Shown: positions 22,442 through 35,600 of the stretch, one piece after another
Layout: each line of letters opens with the position of its first letter
How positions within the stretch are numbered: position 1 is the stretch's first letter
Source: Diphasiastrum complanatum
Taxonomy: Eukaryota > Streptophyta > Lycopodiopsida > Lycopodiales > Lycopodiaceae
Reading direction: 5' to 3'
Assembly (NCBI GenBank): GCA_029204225.1
Contig: CM055107.1
Span: forward strand, 18,066,718-18,130,717
Length of the DNA stretch: 64,000 nucleotides
Made by a program: the position numbers and the translations under genes
The notes under the pieces: generated by a model
The model's database searches: none
What the model was told of the DNA's origin: nothing
The model's input: the letters and a program-made list of their open reading frames with translations, nothing else

Positions 22442-23246
22442 CTATCCACAGTTTCTTGTGATTGTTGGTACAAATATTTTTAGAATATCCAAATATTCTA
22501 AAAATACAACAATTCTATCAACCAAAATCTCTAGGAGATCCATCAAGTCTCTATCGGAAGGAGGTGATATAAGATGAAAGAAAATAATACTTCTTAGTAA
22601 TTTCTTGAATATAGATATCAGACTAATCTGTATGATTCTTTCCAGCATGAAGTTATTCTTCTGAAAGACTATTAGATCATATAAATTACTACTTGTGTGA
22701 GTAGACTTAGAAGTCAGATAAATTCTAAAGTCAAAGTGGTTCAATGTCTTAAACCTTGGATATCTCTGCTGCATAAATGGATTTTAGAGGAATGATAGTT
22801 CTGTCACTCAGGTTGAAAATATTTGATGAAAAAGTCATGCTTGTAAGAGGGTGAATCCTTTTGTGGAATGCACTTATTACTAACTTTTCTTGGATTTGGA
22901 TATTTTCATATATCATCTTTCCAGTTAAACTTTTATTGAAATTGATAATTTCTTTAAAAGGAGGGGTGAAGTGATGGAATAAAATTCTATTTGGGAATCT
23001 GTAGGTTGCATAGTTTTTGGAAGAGAACCAACTGTGGTATAGAAATGAGATTTGGTTTGGAAGTAATTTTGGATAAATTTAGAGTAAGATACCTAATTGG
23101 AACTTTTCGAAAAAGAAGAATTCTCTAGGGATTGTGTGGACTATCTGGATCTAGAACATGTTTGAAATTTGAATCATTATCTATAAGTAGTACAGTAAAA
23201 GGTCAAAGGTTGCTAATTCCATTTTGATTGGAATAGAAGTAAGTTT
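22442..23246 (+). mobile_element. Gypsy-family remnant, locus 2 (internal 3' segment, PPT and LTR)
   Basis: This is the reverse-oriented partner of 2679-3180: ATAAATGGATTTTAGA, GGTTGAAAATATTTGA, AATCCTTTTGTGG, GGATATTTTCATATA, then the purine tract AAAAGGAGGGGTGAAG (about 22956-22971) and TGATGGAATAAAATTCTATT (22972), which opens an LTR-like segment of at least 275 bases. The matching segment at locus 1 is 274 bases. Locus 2 retains about 300 bases more of the interior, shared with 26640-26900. No coding capacity remains. Confidence 0.7.
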
Positions 23247-23249
23247 AAT

Positions 23250-25390
23250 CAGAATTTGAGTCTGAGAGTTCTATATTGGGTCAACCTAATCTTAGTTTAA
23301 GTGCTAGGATAAAAAAGGGGTTGATTTAGTGAGAGAAATTATGTAATTAGAGGTGAGTTGGATTGGAAAACTGTTAAGAGTGAATGTTATTTGTCTTAGA
23401 GATTTTCCAGATATGTTATTTACTCATGAGAAATAGAAAATCTTTTGTAGCTGAGTTGCAAGATCTCAGTGAGATATGTGAGTAACATATGTGGATTCTG
23501 GAGGAATTTGCCAAATAAAGAATGTGTTTATGTACTGGGTCAGTGTGAGATTATTCACATATGTGCACAATTAATCTTGTATGAATCTAATGTGTATTCC
23601 TAGTTACTAAGGTTATCTGGTGCACTCAACCTAGTCGGTGAACATGAACATATGATCAAGTATTATTTTGACAGATACTTGCAAAGTTAACGGATCTTTC
23701 TATGGAAGATTATGAGTTAACTAATAAATTATTTGAATATGGATCTAAATGTGGTGTTATACATGTACAATTAAGATCTGCACCTAGCCATTTGAGATTT
23801 CTGAATCATTGGAAATTAACTTGAGTAGATGATTACTCCAAGGTGAAGTTAATTGGTAAAACAATCAGTGTGATGTGGATTCACCATAAACTAATAGTTT
23901 TGATCTTTATTGTTTGTAAGACGCATGATTAGTGAATCATTTTGGTTCATCAGTTAAAATTATGTGCATTGGATATACAATATTCTTGGAGTATTCCTCA
24001 GTTTAGGAATAGACTCAGCTCATTAGTGATTGTATCCCAAAGAGCTCAATTGGATAGGAAATCATACTGAATCTGAAAATAATATCTGAATTGATATTCA
24101 GCAGGACTTTGGGTATCTAGATTTGATTCTAGACTGTAATCTAAAGTTTTTTATAGTTCAAGATGATTGTCATTATCATTTGGTATGCTTTCTGTCTTTA
24201 GTTACTAGTGGTTTATGGAACTTGAATCTTGCACTTCAGTTAAAAAATCCTGTTGGAAGAATATTCCGAAATCCAGTATTTTCTTAGTGGAAAGATTTTG
24301 GAATGATTCTTACTTTTTCTTGAGTTACGTTGGACATATACTCCAATATCATGTAAATGATTAAGTATGGTTTTGGATTCCAAAAAATTATGATTGATGA
24401 ATCATACGAATCTGAATATTTATGATTGACGGATCATAGGTGTTCTGGCTTCAGTTCAGCTGCAACAGCCTCCCAGCCAGATTGTTTCCGCCATCGCTGC
24501 ACTGAATTGAGCAACTACTAACCTCAAGCTGTCAAAATCACAGGTGATACAGCCATGGGGATATGTCAAATCATGCACGCTTCTGGATGGAGAAACTACT
24601 CAGCGGCCACACTAAGAGGCTCAACAACTGCTTGTTTTTTCCCTTTTTCTGCTGCCAACTCTGGGAAAATAAATCCATGGTTGTCCTATCACTGACAGCC
24701 CAACCCCACAAAGATCTAGTTGATCTCCATTTCCTGGCATGCATAAAACATATTTAAAACAGGTTGGAAAGAATCACCTGGGCCCCGCAACGTCTCCAAC
24801 ACGGACAAGTTCTCGTGCCCAGCTACCTTTACATCCCTTTCAAGTTCTAAAATTGCATGCAATAGAGATTCATCCTCTCTGAGACTGGGTTAAACTGAGC
24901 TGCATACGTTTCAGTAGGAAAAAACTTGCCTACCACCATGCATGTAATTGGGATGGAAATCAGAGCATCAACCATTAACATGTGAGCCTGACTGTTCAGG
25001 GTTACGAGTCTGAGGGAAAAGAGCAACTTCAACCATGCAATTTACCAAAGTTTCACAGGTTCAAAAAAAAAAAACAATCTGCAGAACTGTTTTGTAGGGA
25101 ACGAAATCTCCAAGGAAGTGGACTGCTATAAAAAAACATCCTAGCTTACTATACTGCTTGCTGCAAGTATAACTGTCTCCCATCAATGACGTTCACACTA
25201 TGCAGTTCTAAGGAGGATTTTGGTTTAACCAAATCTATGATCCTTCCTCATGCACTCAAAGAAATCATGTCATAACAGTTAGCAATTCATACACGGGATA
25301 AATAGACTCACTCTCCATTTATCTATGAACTCAACCAATATGTTATGATTTAGAACAATATGGCGTTATCCCAACCAAGCAGAAAACAAG
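23250..25390. other. No gene seen
   Basis: The first part (23250-24440) is rich in GATTC/GAATC and TTAGT words, without frames, and may be the rest of an LTR or a non-coding retroelement. From about 24440 the base composition shifts (GTTCAGCTGCAACAGCC, GCCATCGCTGCAC), with small frames on both strands that I cannot assign. Confidence 0.4.
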
Positions 25391-25688
25391 CTAATTGAGC
25401 GGATCACACCAGGTAATGCCTTGTGCTCAGGTGTCCTTTGTATTTTGGGACCACCTCCAGGAGCATAATGTCCATCCAATTTTCTCTTTTTTACGAATCT
25501 ATCATTCTCTCTCCTCTCTCCGGTGTAATTCACTTTCTCTCTCCTCTCTCCGGTGGAATGCACGTTCTCTCTCCTCTCTCTCCCTCGTTGTTGGACCTCA
25601 GTGCTTTGATTCTTTTACCTGTTTGATTTTCTGCATGCTCTTTGAATTGTCGAAACTTGTTGAAAGCCTCCGATTTCTGCTTAATGAA

Positions 25689-26640
25689 CTAAACAACTGT
25701 ACTTTTGGAAAATTCGTCAATAAAAGTAGTGAAATACTTTGCATCTAGCAATGATAGAATTTGCATAGGTCCACATATATCTAAATGAACAACATCTAAC
25801 AGACCTTTTGTTGCATGCCTATGACGATCTAAATGGAATCCTAATATGCTTTCCAAGGATGCAGCTTTGTTGGTTGGATAGTCGAGATCAAGTGCTAGGG
25901 ATTGTTTGGACATGTTCGATATAGATGCATAATTCCTAAGCGATGATGCCATAGTAATGCTTTATTGACAAGAACAGAGGTTTTCAAGGCTTGACTAGTA
26001 TCAAAATAACAATGTGCCAATCTATATAAGTATCCATGCCTCTTGTTGAGTGCAAGGATCTTATTGCTCTTATCGATAATTCTGCATTAATCAGACTCAA
26101 ACTCCACCTTATGACCTAAATCTGTAATTCTACTTACTAATAATAAATTCGTAGAGAGTTTAGGAGCTTACAAGACTTTTGACAATAGTTTGAATTGATC
26201 ATGCTGGAATCTTAATCTTATAGTGCCTTCACCTTCGATAGTGTGAGTGCTATCGTCACCAAGATGAACATACTTTTTTGTGTTGTAAGACATATAGGAG
26301 TGAAAGATCTCACGATGATTGGTCATATGTTGAGTACTTCTATAATCTAGAAACCAAGAATCATCCAAAAATGCCTTTTGGTCTTTGACCATAAGTGCGC
26401 CTTCGTCCATGTCAACTTCGGGAGATGTTGAAACTGTATTTGTTATTTGATCAGGTTGCTTGGCTGCGTTCTTCGCTTTGAGAACTCTGCAATCATGGAT
26501 CTCATGGTTATTGCACTTGCAATACCTACAAAACATCTTCTTCTTCGACTGTGGATTTGATGATTGTCCTTGACCTTGAGTCGGCTTTCAATTCGATGCA
26601 GACTACTTGGAGCCTTTCTGCTTCTGTCGTGCCTTCCTAA
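25689..26640 (-). mobile_element. Ty1/copia gag-integrase remnant
   Basis: On the minus strand a gag zinc knuckle (CRYCKCNNHEIHDC, in the frame from 26536) is preceded by a Lys/Gln/Ser-rich stretch. Next comes the protease region SWFLDYRSTQHMTNHREIF, where the catalytic DSG is DYR, so the protease motif is destroyed. HLGDDSTHTIEGEGTIRL follows, then after stops the integrase zinc region near 25860-25990 and GLLDVVHLDICGPMQ (the H-x-D-x-CGPM start of the copia integrase core) with FTTFIDEFSKSTVV at the left end. RT and RNase H are missing and no LTR was found. Confidence 0.8.
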
Positions 26641-27120
26641 AAAGGATTCACTCTATTATACAGAGGACTTTTCCTTTGGACATTTTCGACATGAGTGAAA
26701 GTAAACATCACATATAAGATCTATCTATGCATAAGAGATAATCTGGGTTTTAAGAAATTGAAAACACAAAAGACTCATTCCAAGCCTTATACCTATAAGT
26801 AGTAATTCACATGATAACAATCCTTCAGAAAAGAAATAATTTCACTATGGAAGAATCATATGAAATTTGTCTGATGTCCTATACTTAAGAAATTTTTTAA
26901 AGAAGTAAGGGTTCTAAAAAGGTGAGAAATAGCTTTAAGGGCTTTCCAGATTTTGTAATTATGAGATACCTCCAATGGGTCCGAACTAAATCTCAAAATT
27001 TTCCAAAATACCTTTCAATTAACCAATGGTCTACTTTTTCCCATATCGCGAATAGGTACTCAAAATTACCACTGATAATAAAATCTTTATGTTGGGTTCT
27101 TTATAAGAATGATGCGAAAT
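26636..27120 (-). repeat. Gypsy-family remnant, locus 3
   Basis: AAAAAGGATTCACTC, AGGACTTTTCCTTTGGA, CATGAGTGAAAG, TTTAAGAAATTGAAAACAC parallel 3055-3190. The continuation (TAAGTAGTAATTCACATGA, CCTTCAGAAAAGAAATAA, GAAGAATCATATGAAA, ATACTTAAGAAATTTTT) matches the reverse complement of 22570-22710. It has the same orientation as locus 1 and directly abuts the copia remnant. Confidence 0.65.
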
Positions 27121-27149
27121 GATTGTATTTGAATATGTTGTTTATCAGC

Positions 27150-28560
27150 TTTGATATCACCCTCGCTGGATTTGATTTTTAATCAAAAAAATCAAAATCG
27201 CTTTGAAAACTTTATTGAATTAGTGAAACAAATATATTTGTAAGTAATGGTTTCTTGCACTTCTTGAAAGTTCAAAAGTGTTGTAATTTTTTCAATATCC
27301 ACATAAGCGAAAGCAATAAATACAGATTGATTTTTTTTTTTTTACGATTAAAAAATCGATGATATCAATATTTTTAAATTCTACATTTCGATTTATTATT
27401 GACACTTTTATTATTTGGAATTCAAATTTCAAAAAATACCTACTATTTGCACTTCCATTACTTACAATTGCATATTCAAATGCATTTTTTTAATCTTATT
27501 ACGAAGTACTTTTAGAGTTTGAAAGAAAATTATAATTTTTTTCTGGCATGTTTTAGATTCGAAAACTTTGTTGGTAAATTTATCTTTTAAAAAAGTCAAC
27601 CTCTCACTCACGTGTAAATGTGAAAAACAAATAATTCAAACTTTTTATATAAGTAGAAAGTGGATGACTTAATCATTTCTAAGATCTGATTATTTTCTTA
27701 ATATTCAATAATAAGATCATAAACTACATCCACAAATGCATTTGTAGGTAATGAAAGTGTGAGTAATGACATTTTGTATTTTTGGGACCACTTGATGTAG
27801 TATGAAAATGTGAGAAAGCATAGATTAACACATGTTTGGCCAAAATTTACCACCTATATTGATTGATCCATATTGGTTACACTAAATCGAAGTGTCAAAT
27901 ATGATGTTTTAGATATGGACAACTTGTAAACATTATGAGTAAGAAATACTAATAGATCATACATACACTTGGGTTGTCTTGTAGTTACCCATATTCCGTT
28001 ATCCATTTTCAGTTAGTAGTACTAACAAGTTAGTAATTAGTAGTTACTATCCTTTGCAATGTGTTGTTTCCATCCTTACATGTTGTTTTTCCCACCCCCA
28101 ACACACAATTTAATTGAAATCCAAGAAAAAACTTTTGCAGCGTTATGATCTGGAACACCGTTGAATCTCGGAATGGTTTTGGAACCAGCATTTCGAAATG
28201 CTCCCAGAACGTGGCATTTTGAAACGTTATGTTTCCAAAATGTGCATTATCTCTCCATAATGTACATTCTCTCTCCACTTTCTCACCTAAGATTGTGTAA
28301 TGGAAGATTGGAGGACCTGGGCATTCCGGGCAAGTCCTCAGTCAACTGCCCTCCAAGCCTTCCATAAATAGCTTATACCGCCCTCGGGCAAGGGCTCCAC
28401 CTGCAAGTAATGCTGTGTGCTCTGGTTTTCTTTGTGTTTTGAAGGCATCTCCACTGGCACAATTTTTATCAGAATTTGTATTTGCAAAATCCAGCTGTCT
28501 TACTAAGACATTTTGGTGGAATCCACCATGATAGCTGGATTAGTAGCTGATTCTGCCAGA
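27150..28560. other. No gene seen (AT-rich)
   Basis: Very AT-rich. The segment 28130-28260 contains a repeated TGGAACCAGCATTTCGAAATGC / TTTTGAAACGTT / TTTCCAAAATG pattern of short inverted words. No domain was recognised. Confidence 0.5.
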
Positions 28561-29346
28561 ATCAGCACCCTCGCACCCCAGCATTACGCAGGGGAAGGCC
28601 TCTATCCCTCGGGCCTTCGCCTCAAAATCTTCACTAGATAGCAAAAAATTCATAGAATAATAAAAGTGTTAATGGGCACGTTCGTTAATGCCTCCCTTTT
28701 TTTTTTGTCCTTGAGTTTTGGACTCACAGCGCGTCCGTGATCACGCCATAGCTGCAGAAGAGAAAACCAATAGGAGGGAGACATTACTATGGGAAGCTCT
28801 GACAGCTATTGCGTATTATTATTATTCACCAATTGGAGGCTGAAGCATTCAATGCAGACGCGTTCAATCCGGTGGAGCAGTAGGCAGGCAGGCAGCAGCA
28901 GCAGCAGATTCCATTTACTTTCTTCATTGCGATCCAAATGCCTGCTTCTGGTTTCGCTTCTGCTGTAGAATTCGACCAGAATCAAGCATGCTCTCATTCA
29001 ATGAAGCTTTCTGCATCCAATTTGACAGGACAATGCATGTTCAGCAGAATTAATGACCAGCTGCAAATGGTGAAATAGTAGATATGATGACATTGCTTTT
29101 GATTTAGTTTTTAAGTGCTTGAAGAAATGGTGTTTGTTCGTTATGAGGTTGTACGATTGAGTGCTGGGAGTACTGGAATTGAGCATAGGCAATCGAGAGG
29201 CGTGGTTTGCCGAAAGAGGCATGTACAATTGTTCCTGCAGCAAGGGGTCTAGTTCAAATTTTCAATTGACGCAGCTTGAAGAAATGGTGTTTGTTCGTCA
29301 TGAGGTTGTGTGACAGTGTGGAGAGTACTGGCATTGAGTATAGGCA
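28560..29346 (+). promoter_or_regulatory. Promoter and 5' leader region of the lipase gene
   Basis: Directly upstream of the lipase ATG, composition becomes more balanced, with CAGCAGCAGCAGCAG at 28893-28907 and an ACCAATTGG (CCAAT-type) at 28829-28837. The last 230 bases contain a tandem duplication (see 29117-29410). No definite TATA box was found and the transcription start is not visible. Confidence 0.4.
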
Positions 29347-29410
29347 ATGGAGAGGGGTGGCTTGCCGAAAGAGGTATGTACAATGATTCCTGCGGTGAGG
29401 TCAGTGGTTG
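29117..29410 (+). repeat. Tandem duplication spanning the lipase start codon
   Basis: GCTTGAAGAAATGGTGTTTG, then TTCG(T/C)(T/C)ATGAGGTTGT, then GGGAGTACTGG, then GAG(C/T)ATAGGCAAT and GCCGAAAGAGG(C/T)ATGTACAAT, occurs at 29117-29250 and again at 29274-29410, offset about 155-157 bases. In the upstream copy the base corresponding to the start codon reads ATC, in the downstream copy ATG. Only the second copy therefore encodes the protein start. Confidence 0.85.
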
Positions 29411-29625
29411 TGGTGCAGGCAATGCTTCACATTGGACTGCTGGGAATCAGCACTCTAATGGCGGCGGTTTCTGCAAAAAGTGGCTGCCCACGGCCTTGCC
29501 TGGTTGCAGCTACATTGGTGGCAATTGGATGTTTGTGTCGTTTGGTTGTTATGGTAGGATTAGGATTCACACAGGCATTTATAGCAGGTTCAATGACAGC
29601 TCCAGATGCCGTGCTTCAGCAACGG
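29347..29625 (+). CDS. Lipase exon 1 (start, two membrane segments)
   Basis: 93 codons from ATG to CAACGG|GTAAGT, phase 0. MERGGLPKE is followed by two hydrophobic stretches, SVVVVQAMLHIGLLGISTLM and LVAATLVAIGCLCRLVVMVG, separated by a short Cys-containing loop (KSGCPRPC). The start is chosen because the upstream duplicated copy has ATC here and no other in-frame ATG precedes it closely. Intron 1 that follows is 17,940 bases. Confidence 0.85.
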
Positions 29626-32600
29626 GTAAGTATCCACACAGATGATCTTCTTGTGTTGACGGAAGGACATGATTGGCTTAGTACAATGAAAATCTGATGC
29701 ATTATCAGGCACAATTTCTAATGTGATCTACCTGTGTAAAATGTAGGTGCAGTGAAACTCATCCTGCAAATCCTATGGTTGGGCCAAAGTGTGTGGTCAC
29801 TAGAAATAGGAAGAAGATGCAGATGTTTAAAGAGTGCAAGATAAATGTGGAAATTAGAAAGCTATTAGGTACTCTTCTTGTTTATAGTAAGTCAACGTAA
29901 AGATACGTAATTCTAGATTCGTTTCGAGTAAATAAAGATGCATTTGATTGTGGCTTTGCCAAACCTTCATCATGGCCAAGTATGCCTTCCCCTCGTGAGC
30001 AAGAATGGATAATATGCGAATTAACACAATTTATGCGTGTGACCTAGTCTCGGGTGCTGATGATGGAAAAGGGATTTTCTAACATAGAGTCCATAACGTG
30101 CATGTTTGGAGTTGACACAGAAGGGGATTGAAATGAGAATCCACAAAATCAAAGATATCATATCTCTTTTGCTACAATCCAGTGTTATTCCACTCTAGAC
30201 AACTCTCTCTCTCCCCCCCCCTCTCTCTCTCTGGTCATCTCTGCATAGTACCATACCGGCTTCTATCACCACATTGGCTGTTAGCACTACATTCTCCAGA
30301 CCTCACAGAGTCATTTTCTAGCTCACTGTTCTTTTCTTGATTATATAGGCTTAATGTGATCATGTTTATTGTACTCCACAGTTTGGTACTCTTTGTATAC
30401 TATATTATTTTGTTGGTAGTTACTTTATTATGGAGACATTTTTATGCTCCCATGGTATGATATGATACACACTTGAGATGTACCTTTTAGTCTTATGTAC
30501 CTATTGGTAATTAAAAGACATTGATGAAGCTTTCTTTTTTCCTTTTTTTCTTTACTGGCTGATGTTTACTTAATTACTAGAATTGAGAGGTACTGTCCTT
30601 TAATTTTCATAGTTTACCAAATATTATCTTCCAAATTTGCTAGGATCAAAATATATGTCTAGAATGATGATCGGCATGATTGGAACTACCCTATGACTCT
30701 TTTAGTCATGCTTTGGTTTCCAAGCACCCAAGTTTGCTATGGGCGTACAATTGTGATTGAAAATTTCGGAAGGTAAATTCAACAAGATAATCACAAAATT
30801 TTGATCCACGTTTGTTGAGTGGATGTGCCATTCTTTAAAAAGTTGCCACAATCATCAAATTAAATTCTTCAATTTTTCAATGTTAGTAATCTAGTGGATC
30901 ATTTGGGTTAAAATGAGGTCCGATTTCCTTTATTAGAATAATTGTTAAGGATACATTTGGGGGATGATAAGAAACATGAGTTATTTGGCTATTGCCTACA
31001 TATGGTGACTTGGAAGTGTTCGATATGAAAATTAACAATACTTGTTAGTAGATTACTTCCATTAAATTTACCTCTAGTGAAGGAGTTCAATAATAGTCAC
31101 TATCGATGATTGACTGACTTATTACCACTTGTCTCCCATGGTCAATGTCACATGTGGGAAAATAGTAAGTGATCAACATATGAGTATGTGACCCAATACA
31201 TCTCTATGTGCTACGAAGTAGTGGTATCTATGTCGGAGAAAACATTATGAGTGAAGAAGACACCTACACATAGAGCATCACATAAACAATTGTAGGCAAC
31301 AAATGGATTATGATACAACAATCTCCAACCAAGATCAATGGCCTTATTGTTAGATCTTAGAATAAGTGTCTAGACTCTAGATCAAATGCCTTATGCACAC
31401 GCCATTGTTGATCTTTGATTTCAATTAACAACTTATAACTACCAATTTAGTAATTCATACAAAAATAAAAACAATGAGTACAATTTCAAATTATTCATGA
31501 ATGATGAAGTCGCAAGTGACTTGTGGGCACCGAGTCGTTAGGCTCATGACATGATTCATTGGATTTGACGTTTGAACATTCAAGAATGAACATTAAATCA
31601 AAGTCTAATTTTCTCAAGATTCAAGAATCAAAACGACAAATATATGCATTATAATTCAAATGCTTAAATATAGACAATAATCATGATTCAAATTTCATAA
31701 TATCATATAATGAAGTCAATGAAATGTGATCACAAGGCGCAATTGCGTCGTGATAAGTGACATGCATAATACATACTACATACAATTATGAATTTTTGAA
31801 TACTAAATAGTCACTTAGTAGCAACTCATGAGTAGTCAGCCCTCCAGCATCCAATCTACTGTCTACCACTCCTAGAAGCTAGTAAATTGCATAATGCAAT
31901 GTCTAAGATGAATCATGATAGATCTATGCTTGTCTCCTGGTCCTCCTTGGAAGCTGTTGTGTAGCACCAGTAGGCTCCTCATCATCATTGCCAGAGTCCT
32001 CATCATCATCATCACATGAGGAACCATCATCCTCGGGCTCTTCCTCAATGTACTCCTCCTCAGATGTCTCTTCATCGGAGGACCTGATCAGCTCTTTTTC
32101 CTCGGTGGGAGTTGTGCTAGTCTTCCACCCCTCCTGCGTGCGCGTGATGCCTGCAGCCCACGCGGTAGGTCCTGCAAAAAAGAATTGGCCAATGGAAATG
32201 ATTCCAATCTACAAGTCATAGCTTCAAAATTCAAGCTTCCAACTTGGCACTTGCCACTAACAAGTCATTACACTATAGTACGTATAGTACTTATTGGCTA
32301 TGGTGGCTAGCCTATAAGCAGCATACTACAATATACTACTTACAAGTTCAACTTAAAAATTAGTAATCTAATTGGAACTTTGAAGTTTCAAGTTGACACT
32401 TGTGGGGCGTTAAGCAATGGAGGTAACGCTTTAGTCAATAAGGCTTGCAGAAAGTGCAGTAGATGGGGCACAAACAGCTGGAGCTTGTCAAAATCCAAAT
32501 ACAAATTACAATCTATTATCTTGTAGTATGTACAAAATTCAATTTAGCAATTTGCGGTTTAAACTCTACCTGTATCGGCTCTCTCATTTCCTTGAGCTTC

Positions 32601-35600
32601 TTCAGCAGTCGTAGGTTGGCGTGCACAAACACCAACCTATATAGCTGTGCAGTGGACAATTTTGTTACTCCTCTTTGTATGAATCAAAGAGAAGGCACTT
32701 TAGTCCCTCTCACATGCAACAACCATGCAGTCCTATGAGAGGATCCTAATCGCAAGGTCCTGAAGCCTAAGGATACCATGATATAGGCCGCAACTGACCT
32801 GTGCAATGATTGAAAGAATCAAGAATCGAGATTCATCATTCAAGGATCTACTTTCAAGACTCAATAAATTATAGTCAAGTGTAAATTCTAAGCCATGTAC
32901 TACTTAGTACTCACTAGTAACTAGTGACTAGTTATTAGTGACCACTGACTAGTCAATGTTAAATGGTAAAACTTAAAAGAATGTAGATGCTAGCCTCTAT
33001 ATTTTATTAGCATACACCTAGCCACAACTGTGCTAGTACGGTGCCGAACTCTAGGGTCTCAATAAAAACCTCAAGCTCATCATTGGGCGAGTCCTGGTCT
33101 GCAAGATTAGGATACACCTTACTAATATATTCATTCCACTTGTTCTTGAGCTCCCTATCACAGAACTGTCGCAAAGACCTCCATAATGAGTGGAGAACAT
33201 TTGCCACAACATGCAAGGTATGGTGAAACTACTCCCATCGAGATTGCCATAGGTCTCGTATCTCTTGGGGCTGGGTAAATTGATCAAGATTCAAAAATCA
33301 ATCAACTTATCAAGAATCAATTAACTTAGTAACTTGAAACTTCCATGAACAAAGAAGTTTGAACTTTGAAGTCTGAATAGTGAACAGTGTTACAACTTCA
33401 ATATATGTTATACATATTACGTACCTCCTAGAGTTGATGGTAGTGCAAGCTGCTCGCCCAGCTTATCCAAGAACTCGTATAGAAGGCCTAATGTGCAACC
33501 CTCTCGTAGGATTCTATATATCGGTTGCAGCCCAGTGCGGTTTTGAAATTCCTTTCGGAATGTGGCTCTAAATGTTAGTTTTTATTGCCTTTGTTTCAAG
33601 TTGATCCTTGAAAAGGTTAGAGTTTGGTTGCCGGAAAGAAAATTAGTTTTAATGTAAACTTGTTTGTCTTTCTGGTAAGGACCTTTCTTTTAAACCCTTG
33701 ACTTGGGAAAGCCTAAGTTCAGTGTGTTTCTAAGAAGCAGTGTATGCTTCTTTTATAACACAGTGTTTTAAAGTAATTGTTTTAAACATAAACTTACAGT
33801 TTATAAGTTGGTATAATTTGTTAGCCCGCCTCCCTAACAGGTTTGTTTTGTACCTAACAGGTTTTTTGTTCTTTGCAGAATTCCTGGACCTTGATTTGCT
33901 TTTCTGTCTGCTTCTCAACAAGTGATTTGAATTGAGTAAAGAACTTATAAGGTTGACTCTCATACTTAAGCAAGTATATCCATACTTTCTTGGAAAAATC
34001 ATCCACAACTATTATGAAGTAGGATGCTCCCCCTATAGACTCAGTCTGCATGGGACCACATAAGTTTGTATGAACAAGCTCCAAGATCTTCTTGGCTCTA
34101 TATGCTCCATCCTTGGGAAACTGCACACGATGATGCTTGTCCATAACACATCCTTCACAGATTTTTTCCGAAGATACAATATTAGGTAATCCTGTTACCA
34201 TATTATTGCTTTTTAGAACGTGTAAGCTTTTATAGTTCAGTTGTCCAAACCTTTCATGCCACATCCTGCTCTCCATACTATCAGAAGCTGCACAAACCTG
34301 ATGATCCGATGTAGATGCATCAAGTTTGTAAAGTCGACCTTGCAAAGATGTTGTGATGACAACTTTGTAACCTTTGTTTTTGTCTTTGATAAGACACTTC
34401 TGATCATCAAACTCAACTTTCATGTTCTCTTTAGTGATAGCAGAAACTGAAAGTAAATTCTTCTTTAAACCTGAAACATAGAGAACATTCTTAATTTCTC
34501 CTATATTCCCTGAAGGTAAATGTACTCTCACTGTACCTCGACCTTTGATGTCGTAAGAAGAAATTGTCTCCAAGCTTGACATGTGCATTTACACCACTGT
34601 CCTCAAACTGTGTAATCCGCTCACGATGTGGTGTCATATGTTGCGTTGCTCCAGAATCAATGTACCAACAGTCTTCAGAGATCTCTGATGTTGAAGCTGA
34701 GAACAACTCATAGCATCCCACAACTTCACTTTTGTCTTCGTCTTCAATGAAGTTGCTTGACTGCTTCTTCTTGTCCTGGATTGCCTTCTTTTTCCTGCAC
34801 TCAAACGCAAAATGACCATATTTACCACAAAAGTTACAATTACCATTTCTCTTTGGATTGAATTGGGAACTGTCTCCTTTTTCTGTATTGTCCTTGCCTT
34901 CCTGCTTCTGATCCTTTTTGGCTCCTTTCTTCTTGCCTTGATTCGTGGTGAAGAAACCCAGCTCCTTGAAATCGTCCCTAGACATCAAGTTTTGTCTTCG
35001 TAACTCTTCTTGAAGTAGCAAACCATTCATCTCATCGAATGTCGGCGATCTCTCCCTCAAACTCAGTGTCATAATAAAGTTTTGATATTGAAATGGTAAG
35101 CTATTCAAAACAATTTCACCCTGGTAATAAAATCCGTAATTGATTCTTCTCATTTCATTTTCAAGGTATGAAAGTTTATTATTCAAGAACAAAGGTCAGA
35201 TATTTATAGCTTAACCTTGTCAATTTCAGCAATAAATTGTAGACGTGGCCATACTTTTGTAGAATTAAGCTCGAGACTTACTCACGATTTCATATGTATT
35301 CCTAAGAATATCCCATGCATCCTTAGGCCCGACTGCATTCCTGATTAGAGGAATAACCTTATCCTTCACGGATAAGTTGATGAGATGATGTGCACGTTGC
35401 ACCCGTTCTCAAATATCCTTCTATCTTGATCATTGAGATTTTGAGCCATCACCTCTTGTCCCGTGGCAATTTTCCAATAATCCCTGTCCATAAGTATATT
35501 TTTCAGTTTGAACTTCCACAAGCTGTAGTTAGATCCATCTAACTTGCTTGACTCCGGAAGAACAGATTCATGAAGGCTCGCCATCGTTGTCTTACATATA

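Noticed and set aside
25395-28480. Weak similarity of 25413-25470 and 28408-28470 (GTAATGC, TGTGCTC, CTTTGTRTTTTG, CATCTCCACTGG-like) as a possible LTR pair
   Set aside because: The match is short and interrupted, and no PBS, PPT or TG/CA edges support LTRs.
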